Assembly (NCBI RefSeq): GCF_018614055.1
Contig: NZ_JAGGPB010000043.1
Span: forward strand, 186,001 to 250,000
Source of the DNA: Streptomyces sp. ISL-98
Lineage (GTDB): Bacteria > Actinomycetota > Actinomycetes > Streptomycetales > Streptomycetaceae
Reading direction: 5' to 3'
Length of the DNA: 64,000 nt
This document shows positions 1-8,820 of the stretch, one piece after another; the first letter of the stretch is position 1, and the number at the start of each line of letters is the position of its first letter. The position numbers were made by a program, and so were the translations under genes. The notes beneath the pieces were generated by a model. The model saw only the letters and a program-made list of their open reading frames with translations. It was not told the origin of the DNA and searched no databases.

Positions 1-377
1 ACCCGACGATCATCAACGGCTCGCGCCGGGCCCGTGTCGCCAAGGGTTCGGGTGTCGAGGTCAGCGCCGTGAAGAACCTGGTGGAGCGGTTCTTCGAGGC
101 GCGCAAGATGATGTCGAAGATGGCCCAGGGCGGCGGGATGCCGGGCATGCCCGGGATTCCCGGCATGGGTGGCGGCCCCGGCCGTCAGAAGAAGCAGCAG
201 AAGCAGGCCAAGGGCAAGCGCAAGAGCGGCAACCCGATGAAGCGCAAGCTCGAGGAGCAGGCCGCCGCCGAGCGCCGCGAGCAGGCCGGTCAGCCGGGCG
301 CCGCGCTGGGGCTGCCGGGCGGCCAGGTCCCGCAGGACTTCGAACTGCCCGACGAGTTCAAGAAGTTCATGGGCTGA
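1..377 (+). CDS. ffh: Signal recognition particle protein Ffh, C-terminal fragment
   Basis: This is the 3' end of the SRP54-type GTPase that binds 4.5S RNA and hydrophobic signal sequences and delivers ribosomes to the membrane. Only the methionine-rich M domain is present because the window starts inside the gene; coding phase begins at base 3. Visible are the RNA-binding stretch INGSRRARVAKGSG and the helix FFEARKMMSKM, followed by the Gly/Met/Pro-rich and Lys/Gln-rich tail common in high-GC actinobacteria. The stop is TGA at 375-377 and a strong hairpin follows. Certain as to family. Confidence 0.97.
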   Translation, partial: PTIINGSRRARVAKGSGVEVSAVKNLVERFFEARKMMSKMAQGGGMPGMPGIPGMGGGPGRQKKQQKQAKGKRKSGNPMKRKLEEQAAAERREQAGQPGAALGLPGGQVPQDFELPDEFKKFMG

Positions 378-397
378 CGCCCGCTGTCCGTACGCGC

Positions 398-433
398 CGT
401 GGGCGCCCCTCCTTCATTGAGCGGGCGCCCACG
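398..433. terminator. Hairpin terminator between ffh and the convergent methyltransferase gene
   Basis: A perfect 11-bp inverted repeat (CGTGGGCGCCC at 398-408 and its complement at 423-433) with a 14-nt loop lies 20 bases after the ffh stop and 17 bases after the stop of the convergent gene on the other strand, so it can end transcription from both sides. No T-run follows, which is usual in Streptomyces. Confidence 0.7.
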
Positions 434-450
434 TTGCTTACGGGGTCAGA

Positions 451-1356
451 TCACGGCGTACGCGCTATCAGGTACCGGAAGACGTTCGACATCCAGACCG
501 TCCCGTCGGAGCGCAGATGGGGATGGAGCGCCTCGGTGAGTTCCTTCTCGACCTGCGCCGGATCCGTTGCCCGTACGGCCGAGTCGAACAGCCCGGTCGA
601 CAGCAGCCCGCGTACGGCGCTCTCCATGTCGGCGTAGCCGAAGGGGCACGAGACGCGCCCCGAGCCGTCGGGCTTCAGCCCGGCCCGCGAGGCCACGTCC
701 TCCAGGTCGTCCCTGAGCGCGGGACGCCAGCGGCCGCTGTGGGGGGCGCGCAGCGTCTCGGTCAGCCGGGACGCGACCCGCAGCACCGAGGAGGTGGCGC
801 AGCGCTCGGGCGGGCCCCAACCGGCGATGACCACGGGGCTGCCGCGTTCCGCGAGCGGTACGGCGCCTTCGAGCGCCGACGCGATTCCTTCCGAGTCGCC
901 GGCCGCGCAGCCCAGCGGCTCGAAGGCCGTCACCAGGTTGTACGCCGGAGCGCTGGGCTCGCACACCGCCGCGGTGGCTCCGGCGAACAGGCGCCTGGAC
1001 GCCTCGGGCCCGCCCCCCGATGCGCCGCCCCGGGCGGCCGCGTCCGGGAGCAGCCGCTCGCGGGCCAGCGCGACTCGTTCGGTGTCGGCTTCGACGCCTG
1101 TCACGCGGGCGCCTCGCGCCGCCGCGATCAGCAGGGCGAGGCCGGAGCCGCAGCCGAGGCCGAGCAGCCGGGTGTCGGGGCCTACCTCGAGCCGCTCATA
1201 CACCGATTCGTAGAGCGGCACCAGCATCCGTTCCTGAATCTCGGCCCAGTCACGAGCGCGTGCACCGGCGTCCGCCGCCGGCGCGGAGGCCGTGTTCGGG
1301 TGGTGCTGTACGAGCGTAGGTGTCATCGAAAGCGCCCCAATCCGCCGAGAGGTCAT
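451..1356 (-). CDS. SAM-dependent methyltransferase, class I
   Basis: A 301-residue protein with a Rossmann methyltransferase fold. Motif I (LLGLGCGSGLALL) lies near residue 65 and the acidic motif II residue follows (VTGVEAD); further on comes a loop resembling motif IV. The substrate cannot be read from sequence. The start at 1356 is preferred because AGGAC sits seven bases upstream; an internal ATG at 1326 has no ribosome site but is a possible alternative. It converges on ffh and is divergent from the SprT-like gene at 1865. Its place between ffh and rpsP seems a conserved Streptomyces arrangement, but no role in SRP or ribosome function can be claimed. Confidence 0.75.
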   Translation of the reverse strand: MTSRRIGALSMTPTLVQHHPNTASAPAADAGARARDWAEIQERMLVPLYESVYERLEVGPDTRLLGLGCGSGLALLIAAARGARVTGVEADTERVALARERLLPDAAARGGASGGGPEASRRLFAGATAAVCEPSAPAYNLVTAFEPLGCAAGDSEGIASALEGAVPLAERGSPVVIAGWGPPERCATSSVLRVASRLTETLRAPHSGRWRPALRDDLEDVASRAGLKPDGSGRVSCPFGYADMESAVRGLLSTGLFDSAVRATDPAQVEKELTEALHPHLRSDGTVWMSNVFRYLIARTP

Positions 1357-1864
1357 TCTGTGTCCTGATTGACGTCCCCCGTGTGCGTGCGCTCGTGCTC
1401 CCCCCCGTAAGCCAGGGAACTGCTCATCCGCCCCCAAGTCCAGAGGTCGTATGGCAATGCTTGTGTGCCCCCGCCCTGCGCCCCCGCGTCCGGCGTGGAT
1501 CCATCATCCAGAGTGCTGCCGAAGCGGCGTTCCCGCCACGGCAGCCGCTGACGGGCCAGTTCCGGATGCCCCAGCTGCCCCGGGTACTGTCGCCATCGCG
1601 GCGTGCACCCAATTGGGGTATTAGGCAGCGCCAGGCGCGCAACTGGCGCCCCCGGAGCGCCTGACGCCCCGGCGTGCGGGGGTTGTCTACGCGCTGGGGC
1701 GTACGCGCTGGTACGTACCGGGTTGGTGCGAGCTGGGCGTGTCCTCCGCAGATCAGCGCACCCGCCCTCGTCAGGACGCATCAACGGCAACTGACTGGTA
1801 CGTGCAAATTATTTGGGATGGCCCGGAATAGGAACACCGGGGCACCCCGGCTCGTTGTCACGAC
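1357..1864. other. Divergent intergenic region without a recognised gene
   Basis: These 508 bases separate the methyltransferase gene and the SprT-like gene, which are transcribed away from each other, so promoters for both should lie here. Open frames crossing it have no ribosome site or recognisable protein. A short direct repeat around GTACGCGCTGG occurs near 1690-1715. No convincing promoter boxes or RNA gene were seen. Confidence 0.5.
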
Positions 1865-2458
1865 GTGAGCACGACACCACCTGTTCTCGCCGCAGAGCTG
1901 GCGCAGGCGTGGGCCGACATTCAGCGGTACCACCCCGAGCTGCCAGATCTAGCCGCGCCCGAGTCCCTGATCGGAGAGTCCTCGTCCGCCTGCGGCGCGG
2001 AGCTCTCCTTCGAACGACTGCTGCACGAGGCAGTCCATGGCATCGCCGCCGCGCGGGGTGTCCGTGACACCTCGCGCGCCGGCCGCTACCACAACCGCAG
2101 ATTCCTCGCGATCGCCGAGGAGATGGGCCTCGACCATCCGGAGGAGCCGCACCCCAGCAGTGGCTTCTCGCTGGTCCTGCTCAACCCCGAGGCGAAGCGG
2201 CGCTACCGGCCGACGATCGAGCGGCTGCAGCGGGCCCTCAAGGCCCACACGGTCGCCACCGCCGCCGACACCAAGCGGAGCTTCCGCGGGCCTGCCGCCC
2301 GGCACGGCTCGTCCGGCGGCGGGGTGCGGGTCAAGGCGGTCTGCGACTGTGGACGCAATGTCCGGGTCGTCCCGTCGGTCCTGGCCCAGGCCCCGATTGT
2401 GTGCGGTGGCTGCGGCAAGCCGTTCCGTATCCCGGAAGTGGTGGCCGCAGCGAGCTGA
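1865..2458 (+). CDS. SprT-like zinc metallopeptidase-type protein
   Basis: A 197-residue protein with an HExxH motif (HEAVHG, about residue 54) and a downstream His in RYHNRRF, the spacing seen in SprT-like gluzincins. A C-terminal zinc-ribbon-like part has two cysteine pairs (CDCG and CGGCGKPF, about residues 160-188). SprT-like proteins in other organisms act on DNA-protein crosslinks; that role is only an inference here. The GTG start lacks a clear ribosome site and the message may be nearly leaderless. It stands alone between the methyltransferase gene and rpsP. Without the zinc-motif reading it would be called hypothetical. Confidence 0.6.
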   Translation: MSTTPPVLAAELAQAWADIQRYHPELPDLAAPESLIGESSSACGAELSFERLLHEAVHGIAAARGVRDTSRAGRYHNRRFLAIAEEMGLDHPEEPHPSSGFSLVLLNPEAKRRYRPTIERLQRALKAHTVATAADTKRSFRGPAARHGSSGGGVRVKAVCDCGRNVRVVPSVLAQAPIVCGGCGKPFRIPEVVAAAS

Positions 2459-2673
2459 CCGTTCCCTCGACACCGCTCCCCACCCCCGTGCGAGCGGTGC
2501 TGGTCGGGTGATGCCGCGCCCTAGGTGTGTGGCACAATGGCTAGCTGTACTCGACAGCCGCATAGGAACCCTCTCGCCTCCGGCTGACGCGTCCATCGGG
2601 CACCCGAGTACCGCAACCCCACGTGGCATCTTCGTTGTGCCCAACCACGTCAAGACCAGGAGACACCACTCCA

Positions 2674-3117
2674 GTGGCAGTCAAGATCAAGCTGAAGCGT
2701 CTGGGCAAGATCCGTTCGCCTCACTACCGCATCGTCGTCGCCGACTCCCGTACCCGCCGTGACGGCCGGGCCATCGAGGAGATCGGTCTGTACCACCCGG
2801 TGCAGAACCCGTCGCGCATCGAGGTCAACTCGGAGCGTGCGCAGTACTGGCTGTCCGTCGGCGCCCAGCCGACCGAGCCGGTCATGGCCATCCTGAAGCT
2901 CACCGGCGACTGGCAGGCGCACAAGGGCCTTCCGGCCCCGGCCCCGCTGCTCCAGCCGGAGCCGAAGGCCGACAAGCGTGCCGCGTTCGACGCGTTCGCC
3001 AAGGGCCTCGAGGGTGGCGACGAGTCCAAGGGCGAGGCGATCACCCAGAAGGCGAAGAAGGCCGACAAGAAGGCGGACGAGGCTGAGGTCGCGTCCACCG
3101 AGTCGACCGAGGCCTGA
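2674..3117 (+). CDS. rpsP: 30S ribosomal protein S16
   Basis: Small-subunit protein S16 begins [22 protein letters not shown], a near-universal S16 N-terminus, and continues through [12 protein letters not shown]. The GTG start at 2674 is fixed by this homology and by AGGAGA upstream. At 147 residues it is longer than the roughly 80-residue core because of a Lys/Ala/Glu-rich actinobacterial tail. It heads the cluster rpsP-KH-rimM-trmD-rplS, which links ribosome assembly with tRNA modification; the next gene starts 3 bases after its stop. Confidence 0.97.
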   Translation: MAVKIKLKRLGKIRSPHYRIVVADSRTRRDGRAIEEIGLYHPVQNPSRIEVNSERAQYWLSVGAQPTEPVMAILKLTGDWQAHKGLPAPAPLLQPEPKADKRAAFDAFAKGLEGGDESKGEAITQKAKKADKKADEAEVASTESTEA

Positions 3118-3119
3118 GC

Positions 3120-3359
3120 ATGCTCGAGGAGGCTCTCGAGCACCTCGTGAAGGGCATCGTCGACAACCCCGATGATGTGCAGGTGGCATCGCGCACCCTG
3201 CGCCGTGGTCGCGTGCTCGAGGTCCGGGTCCACCCCGACGACCTCGGCAAGGTGATCGGCCGCAACGGCCGCACCGCACGCGCACTGCGTACCGTCGTGG
3301 GCGCCATCGGCGGCCGTGGCATCCGGGTCGACCTCGTCGACGTGGATCAGGTTCGCTGA
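3120..3359 (+). CDS. khpA: KH-domain RNA-binding protein (KhpA type)
   Basis: A 79-residue single-KH protein with the GxxG loop read as VIGRNGRTARALRTVV (about residues 43-58). This small family binds RNA and, in other Gram-positive bacteria, pairs with KhpB; it is usually coded directly after rpsP. The ATG lies 3 bases after the rpsP stop, so translation is probably coupled. The length matches the family. The exact RNA targets in Streptomyces are not shown by sequence. Confidence 0.92.
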   Translation: MLEEALEHLVKGIVDNPDDVQVASRTLRRGRVLEVRVHPDDLGKVIGRNGRTARALRTVVGAIGGRGIRVDLVDVDQVR

Positions 3360-3475
3360 CAAGTTGGTTGTTTTACCTAGATACGCCGGCTCGGGCCGGG
3401 GAGGGCTCCAGGGCCCTTCCCGGCCCGTAGTCGTATACGAAGTGATGCCGAAGGCACACGACAGGAGAAGTTCAC

Positions 3476-4030
3476 GTGCAGCTCGTAGTCGCGCGGATCG
3501 GCCGCGCCCACGGGATCAAGGGCGAGGTCACCGTTGAGGTACGTACGGACGAGCCGGAGCTGCGGCTCGGGCCCGGCGCCGTACTCGCCACCGACCCCGC
3601 CTCCGCCGGGCCGCTGACCATCGAGACCGGCCGGGTGCACAGCGGCCGGCTCCTGCTGCGCTTCGAGGGCGTCAAGGACCGTACGGCCGCCGAGGCGCTG
3701 CGCAATACGCTCCTCATCGCCGAGGTCGACCCGCAGGACACCCCGGAGGACCCCGAGGAGTTCTACGACCACCAGCTGATGGACCTCGACGTCGTCCTGG
3801 CCGACGGCACCGAGATCGGCCGGATCGCCGAGATCACCCACCTGCCCTCGCAGGACCTGTTCATCGTGAAGCGGCCCGACGGCAGTGAGGTGATGATCCC
3901 CTTCGTCGAGGAGATCGTCGCCGAGATCGATCTCGAGGAGCAGCGCGCCGTCATCACGCCGCCGCCCGGCCTGATCGACGACAGCGAGGCGGAGGTCGTG
4001 TCGTCGAGGGACGAGGGCGACGACGCATGA
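3476..4030 (+). CDS. rimM: Ribosome maturation factor RimM
   Basis: A 184-residue 16S rRNA processing factor that binds S19 during 30S head assembly. The N-terminal RimM barrel starts [21 protein letters not shown], and the C-terminal PRC-barrel is seen in [12 protein letters not shown] through [12 protein letters not shown]. The GTG start has AGGAGAA seven bases upstream. The stop overlaps the trmD start by four bases (ATGA), the usual coupling of these two genes. A 116-bp gap before it (3360-3475) is the longest within this cluster and may hold a promoter. Confidence 0.96.
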   Translation: MQLVVARIGRAHGIKGEVTVEVRTDEPELRLGPGAVLATDPASAGPLTIETGRVHSGRLLLRFEGVKDRTAAEALRNTLLIAEVDPQDTPEDPEEFYDHQLMDLDVVLADGTEIGRIAEITHLPSQDLFIVKRPDGSEVMIPFVEEIVAEIDLEEQRAVITPPPGLIDDSEAEVVSSRDEGDDA

Positions 4031-4848
4031 GGCTCGATGTCGTCACGATCTTCCCCGAGTACCTGGAACCGCTGAACGTTTCACTCGTCGGCAAGGCCCG
4101 CGCGCGCGGGCAGCTCGACGTCCAGGTGCACAACCTCAGGGACTGGACGTACGACCGGCACAACACGGTCGACGACACCCCCTACGGCGGCGGGCCCGGC
4201 ATGGTCATGAAGACCGAGCCGTGGGGCGCCGCCCTCGACGACGTCATAGCGGACGGCTACGAGAGCGACGCACACGGCCCCGTCCTGGTCGTGCCCACGC
4301 CCAGCGGCCGCCCTTTCACTCAGGAACTCGCGGTCGAGCTGTCCGAGCGCCCCTGGCTGGTCTTCACGCCTGCCAGGTACGAAGGCATCGACCGCCGCGT
4401 CATCGACGAGTACGCCACCCGGATGCCCGTGTACGAGGTGTCCATCGGGGACTACGTCCTGGCGGGCGGCGAGGCCGCCGTACTGGTCGTCACGGAGGCC
4501 GTGGCCCGGCTGCTGCCCGGTGTGCTCGGCAACGTCGAATCGCACCGCGACGACTCCTTCGCGCCCGGCGCGATGGCCAACCTCCTCGAAGGCCCCGTCT
4601 ACACCAAGCCGCCCGAGTGGCGCGGCCGCGGCATCCCGGACGTCCTGCTCAGCGGGCACCACGGGAAGATCGCGCGGTGGCGGCGGGACGAGGCGTTCCG
4701 CCGTACGACCGCCAACAGGCCGGACCTGATCGAGCGATGCGATCCCGCCGCCTTCGACAAGAAGGACCGCGAGATGCTCAGCATCCTCGGCTGGCGGCCG
4801 GGACCCGACGGCCGATTTGGGCGTAACCCCGAGGCCGTGGAAGAATAG
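4027..4848 (+). CDS. trmD: tRNA (guanine37-N1)-methyltransferase TrmD
   Basis: A 273-residue SPOUT-class enzyme that methylates G37 next to the anticodon and prevents frameshifting. The start [12 protein letters not shown], the motifs [17 protein letters not shown] and the knot region [14 protein letters not shown] are all intact, and the C-terminal domain keeps [14 protein letters not shown]. The start overlaps the rimM stop. About 130 bases separate it from rplS. Confidence 0.97.
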   Translation: MRLDVVTIFPEYLEPLNVSLVGKARARGQLDVQVHNLRDWTYDRHNTVDDTPYGGGPGMVMKTEPWGAALDDVIADGYESDAHGPVLVVPTPSGRPFTQELAVELSERPWLVFTPARYEGIDRRVIDEYATRMPVYEVSIGDYVLAGGEAAVLVVTEAVARLLPGVLGNVESHRDDSFAPGAMANLLEGPVYTKPPEWRGRGIPDVLLSGHHGKIARWRRDEAFRRTTANRPDLIERCDPAAFDKKDREMLSILGWRPGPDGRFGRNPEAVEE

Positions 4849-4978
4849 GCCGCTGCTGTACGTCCGGCGTGCGCCCCTGCCACAGGGGGAACGACGCCCG
4901 CCCGACGCGGACAGCACCCCGAATTCTCTCTTAACGTTCCGCCGATGACCTGTGGCATCGGCGAGGAAGCAGACCAAC

Positions 4979-5329
4979 ATGTCCAACCTGCTCGACTCTG
5001 TCGACGCCGCATCGCTGCGCACCGACGTCCCCGCCTTCCGTCCCGGTGACACCGTGAACGTCCACGTTCGCGTCATCGAGGGCAACCGCTCCCGTGTGCA
5101 GCAGTTCAAGGGCGTAGTCATCCGCCGCCAGGGCGCGGGCGTCCGCGAGACCTTCACGGTCCGCAAGGTCTCCTTCTCCGTCGGCGTCGAGCGCACCTTC
5201 CCGGTGCACAGCCCGATCTTCGAGAAGATCGAGCTCATCTCCCGCGGTGACGTCCGTCGCGCGAAGCTGTACTTCCTCCGTGAGCTGCGCGGCAAGGCCG
5301 CGAAGATCAAGGAGAAGCGCGACAACTGA
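4979..5329 (+). CDS. rplS: 50S ribosomal protein L19
   Basis: A 116-residue large-subunit protein at the subunit interface. Typical stretches are [34 protein letters not shown] and [12 protein letters not shown]. The ATG at 4979 has GAGGAAG upstream and gives the expected length. It ends the rpsP-trmD group; the signal peptidase genes begin 45 bases later on the same strand, so read-through is possible. Confidence 0.97.
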   Translation: MSNLLDSVDAASLRTDVPAFRPGDTVNVHVRVIEGNRSRVQQFKGVVIRRQGAGVRETFTVRKVSFSVGVERTFPVHSPIFEKIELISRGDVRRAKLYFLRELRGKAAKIKEKRDN

Positions 5330-5374
5330 TCGCGCATTCGGCGCCCGGGACCGGCCGGATAGGCTCACGTCCCG

Positions 5375-6136
5375 ATGGACACCGAAGCACACGTCACGGA
5401 GCGCGACCGCTCTTCCGACCCTGATACAGGGGAGGGAGAGGGGTCGCGCTCCGCGCGTTTTCTCGACGCCCCGTGGCGCAGGCCGGCTCTGCTCGGCACT
5501 GCGTGCGCGGCTTTTCTGCTGCTGTTCAGCACCTTCGTGATGCAGCCCTTCCTGATCCCCAGCGGCTCGATGGAGCCCACGCTCCGGGTCGGGGACCGGG
5601 TGCTCGTCAACAAGTTGGCGTACCGTTTCGATTCCGTGCCGCAGCGCGGTGATGTTGTCGTCTTCGACGGCACAGGGTCCTTCGTACGCGAGGAGCCCGC
5701 CGGTAATCCGGTCACTGGGCTGGTGCGGTGGGCGGCCGCGGCCGTTGGACTGGCCGAGCCCGCCGAGACCGACTACATCAAGCGCGTGGTGGGCGTGGGG
5801 GGCGACCGCGTCGTGTGCTGCGACAAGCGGGGGAGGGTCGAGGTGAACGGCCGGCCGGTCGACGAGACGTACCTGTATCCGGGCGATGCCCCGTCACGAG
5901 TCCCGTTCGACATCGTCGTTTCTCAGGGCACGCTGTGGGTCATGGGCGACCACAGGTCGCACTCCCGTGACTCCCGCGATCACCTGGGGGAGCCCGGCGG
6001 TGGCATGGTGCCCGTCGGGAAGGTCGTCGGGCGGGCGGACTGGATCGGCTGGCCGGTGGGCCGCTGGTCGTCACTGGAGCGGCCCGACGCGTTCGGGCGC
6101 GTCACCGCGCCGGGGCCGGTCGGGTCCCATGGGTAA
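5375..6136 (+). CDS. sipW: Type I signal peptidase, first of four (SipW-like)
   Basis: A 253-residue leader peptidase that cleaves Sec and Tat signal peptides on the outer face of the membrane. One N-terminal membrane segment (about residues 38-58) is followed by the box with catalytic Ser65 (IPSGSMEPT), the Lys box (YIKRVVGVGGD) and the GDHR box (MGDHRSHSRDSR). There is no hydrophobic C-terminal segment, unlike the third and fourth copies; this matches what is reported for S. lividans SipW. Its end overlaps the next gene by 8 bases. The symbol is by position and topology. Confidence 0.88.
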   Translation: MDTEAHVTERDRSSDPDTGEGEGSRSARFLDAPWRRPALLGTACAAFLLLFSTFVMQPFLIPSGSMEPTLRVGDRVLVNKLAYRFDSVPQRGDVVVFDGTGSFVREEPAGNPVTGLVRWAAAAVGLAEPAETDYIKRVVGVGGDRVVCCDKRGRVEVNGRPVDETYLYPGDAPSRVPFDIVVSQGTLWVMGDHRSHSRDSRDHLGEPGGGMVPVGKVVGRADWIGWPVGRWSSLERPDAFGRVTAPGPVGSHG

Positions 6137-7178
6137 CCGCGGACGGGCACGGGCGAGCCACCGTGCGGACACCCGGCTGCCCACGGGTACGCGCCCCACG
6201 AGCGGGCCGGCGCTGCCGGGCCGGGCTGACCGGCGGAAGCTGGCGCGCAGAGTGAAGCGGCGGCGGCGCAGGTCGGCCGTAAAAGAGATACCGATCCTCA
6301 TAACCGTGGCGCTGCTCATCGCCCTGGTGCTCAAGACCTTCCTGGTGCAGGCCTTCGTGATCCCGTCGGGCTCGATGGAGCAGACGATCCGTATCGGCGA
6401 CCGGGTGCTGGTGGACAAGCTGACGCCGTGGTTCGGATCGCGGCCGCAGCGCGGTGACGTGGTGGTCTTCAAGGACCCGGGCGGCTGGCTGCAGGACGAG
6501 AACACCAGCGTCAAGGACGACCCTGTGGTCGTCAAGCAGATCAAGGAAGGCCTCACGTTCATCGGACTGCTGCCGTCCGAGGACGAGCAGGACCTGATCA
6601 AGCGGGTCGTCGCGGTCGGTGGCGACACCGTGAAGTGCTGCGACAAGGACGGCCGGGTCACGGTCAACGGCGTACCGCTCGCGGAGCCGTATCTGAATCC
6701 GGGCGACCGTCCGTCGAAGCTGGAATTCGATGTGAAGGTGCCTGCCGGGCGGCTCTTTGTGATGGGAGACCACCGGTCGAATTCGGCCGACTCCCGTTTC
6801 CACCTGGACGAGAAGTTCGAGGGCACCGTCTCGGAGGACGAGGTCGTCGGGCGAGCCGTCGTCATCGCGTGGCCGTTCAGCCACTGGCGGAAGCTGGAGG
6901 AGCCCGATACGTACGCAACGGTCCCTGATCCGCGCGGCGGGGCGACGGCGGCGCCCGGCCCGTCGAATAGGGTGTCGTCCCAGGATCCGAACGCGATGAT
7001 CCGGCTCCCGACCCCTGCGGAACTCCCGCTCGTTATGGGAGTGGTGGGTCTGCGTCAGCTCTGGCGCGGGCCATGGCACGGAGTGAGGAGTGGATGTGGG
7101 GGATTTGGCGGTCGGCGCACGATCCGAACGCAACGAGCCCGAGGAACGACCGGAGTCACCCGCAGCCGTGAAAGATGA
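6129..7178 (+). CDS. sipX: Type I signal peptidase, second of four (SipX-like)
   Basis: A 349-residue signal peptidase. A long Arg-rich cytoplasmic N-terminus (about 50 residues) precedes the membrane segment ILITVALLIALVLKTFLVQAF. The catalytic boxes IPSGSMEQT, LIKRVVAVGGD and MGDHRSNSADSR are intact. A weakly hydrophobic C-terminal stretch near residue 297 is followed by a basic tail. The last 83 bases overlap the start of the third peptidase gene in another frame, so the extreme C-terminus is the least sure part. The ATG at 6129 lies within the end of the previous gene. Confidence 0.87.
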   Translation: MGNRGRARASHRADTRLPTGTRPTSGPALPGRADRRKLARRVKRRRRRSAVKEIPILITVALLIALVLKTFLVQAFVIPSGSMEQTIRIGDRVLVDKLTPWFGSRPQRGDVVVFKDPGGWLQDENTSVKDDPVVVKQIKEGLTFIGLLPSEDEQDLIKRVVAVGGDTVKCCDKDGRVTVNGVPLAEPYLNPGDRPSKLEFDVKVPAGRLFVMGDHRSNSADSRFHLDEKFEGTVSEDEVVGRAVVIAWPFSHWRKLEEPDTYATVPDPRGGATAAPGPSNRVSSQDPNAMIRLPTPAELPLVMGVVGLRQLWRGPWHGVRSGCGGFGGRRTIRTQRARGTTGVTRSRER

Positions 7179-8037
7179 CGTGCGGAACGTGGAGAACAGC
7201 AGCAACGGCGAGAACAGCGACGGCAGTGGCGGTGACAGCAGTGCTGGAGAGGCCGACGCCGGTGGGAAGAAGCCGCGTTCGTTCTGGAAGGAACTGCCGC
7301 TGCTGATCGGCATCGCGCTGCTGCTCGCGCTGCTGATCAAGACGTTCCTGGTGCAGGCGTTCTCCATCCCGTCCGACTCGATGCAGAACACGCTGCAGCG
7401 GGGCGACCGGGTGCTGGTGGACAAGCTGACGCCGTGGTTCGGCTCGGAGCCCGAGCGCGGCGAGGTCGTGGTGTTCCACGATCCGGGCGGCTGGCTGGAG
7501 AACACCGTGACGCCGGACCCGAACGTCGTGCAGAAGTTCCTCAGCTTCATCGGCCTGATGCCGTCCGCCGAGGAGAAGGACCTGATCAAGCGGGTCATCG
7601 CGGTCGGCGGGGACACCGTCGAGTGCAAGAAGAACGGCCCGGTCACGGTCAACGGCAAGGCGCTCGACGAGAAGTCGTACATCTTCCCCGGTGACACCCC
7701 GTGCAACGACGAGCCGTTCGGTCCGCTCAAGGTGCCGGACGGCCGGATCTGGGTCATGGGCGACCACCGCCAGAACTCCCTGGACTCCCGCTACCACCAG
7801 GAGCTGCCGGGCGAGGGCACCGTCTCGAACGACGAGGTCGTCGGGCGGGCCGTCGTGGTGGCGTGGCCGCTCGACCGCTGGTCGACGCTGCCGGTTCCCG
7901 ACACCTTCGACCAGGCAGGGCTGAACGCCGCTGCGGTGGCGACGTCCGCCGCACCGGGGGCGCTGGGGCTCGCGGGCGCGGTGCCGCTGGTGATCTGGCG
8001 CAGGCGAAGGCTGACCGGCGGGCGTACCGCCGGGTAG
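7096..8037 (+). CDS. sipY: Type I signal peptidase, third of four (SipY-like)
   Basis: A 313-residue signal peptidase with an acidic Ser/Asn-rich cytoplasmic N-terminus, one N-terminal membrane anchor, catalytic boxes IPSDSMQNT, LIKRVIAVGGD and MGDHRQNSLDSR, and a second hydrophobic segment at the C-terminus (GALGLAGAVPLVIW followed by RRRR). The GTG at 7096 is chosen because AGGAG lies five bases upstream; a GTG at 7090 is the alternative. In S. lividans SipY is reported as the main enzyme; here that is only inference from order. Confidence 0.87.
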   Translation: MGDLAVGARSERNEPEERPESPAAVKDDVRNVENSSNGENSDGSGGDSSAGEADAGGKKPRSFWKELPLLIGIALLLALLIKTFLVQAFSIPSDSMQNTLQRGDRVLVDKLTPWFGSEPERGEVVVFHDPGGWLENTVTPDPNVVQKFLSFIGLMPSAEEKDLIKRVIAVGGDTVECKKNGPVTVNGKALDEKSYIFPGDTPCNDEPFGPLKVPDGRIWVMGDHRQNSLDSRYHQELPGEGTVSNDEVVGRAVVVAWPLDRWSTLPVPDTFDQAGLNAAAVATSAAPGALGLAGAVPLVIWRRRRLTGGRTAG

Positions 8038-8088
8038 GGTGCCGCTCGGACCAGCGATTTATCGATCTCCGAGGTGGGGGACGCTGCG

Positions 8089-8820
8089 ATGAGCGGAACA
8101 GGACGTACAGAAGACGGCCGCGGTCGGCTCGGCAACGCATTGTCCGGGCTGGCCGTGGCCGTCGGCTGTGTGCTCTTCCTCGGCGGCTTCGCCTGGGGAG
8201 CGGTGGAGTACAAGCCGTACACCGTGCCCACCGATTCGATGACCCCGTCGATCAAGGCGGGGGACCGGGTGCTCGCGCAGCGAATTGACGGCAGCCAGGT
8301 GCGGCGCGGAGACGTCGTCGTCTTCACCGACGCGGTGTGGGGCAATCTGCCGATGGTCAAGCGCGTGGTCGCGATCGGCGGCGACAAGATCGTCTGCTGT
8401 GACAAGCAGGACCGGCTCACCCTCAACGGCAAGCCCATCGAAGAACCGTATCTGCAGGACGGGGAGCCGGCGTCGACCACTCCCTTCACGTCCGAGGTGC
8501 CCGAGGGCCACCTCTTCCTGCTCGGTGACGAGCGGCGTACGTCGGTGGACTCGCGGGGGCACATCGCGGATGCGGCAAAGGGAACGGTTCCGGTGGGCAA
8601 GGTGGACGCGCGCGTGGACGCCGTCGCCTGGCCGCTGGGCGGGATGATCGACCGGCCGGGGACCTTCGCGGCGCTGCCGGGCGGGGTCTCGGCTCCGGGA
8701 CCGGTCGCTCTGGTACTGGGCTCGGTGGTGGCGGGCGTGGTGCTGATCTTCGGTGGAGCGGCGTACGGGCCGGTCGCGCAGCGGGTCAGGCGCAGGAAGG
8801 TGAGCACGGGTGGACGGTGA
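8089..8820 (+). CDS. sipZ: Type I signal peptidase, fourth of four (SipZ-like)
   Basis: A 243-residue signal peptidase with an N-terminal anchor, catalytic boxes VPTDSMTPS and MVKRVVAIGGD, a variant final box reading LGDERRTSVDSR (His of GDHR replaced by Glu), and a C-terminal membrane segment (ALVLGSVVAGVVLIFGGAAYG). The ATG at 8089 has GGTGGGGG upstream. Its stop lies inside the following Nudix gene, so the two are coupled. Confidence 0.87.
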   Translation: MSGTGRTEDGRGRLGNALSGLAVAVGCVLFLGGFAWGAVEYKPYTVPTDSMTPSIKAGDRVLAQRIDGSQVRRGDVVVFTDAVWGNLPMVKRVVAIGGDKIVCCDKQDRLTLNGKPIEEPYLQDGEPASTTPFTSEVPEGHLFLLGDERRTSVDSRGHIADAAKGTVPVGKVDARVDAVAWPLGGMIDRPGTFAALPGGVSAPGPVALVLGSVVAGVVLIFGGAAYGPVAQRVRRRKVSTGGR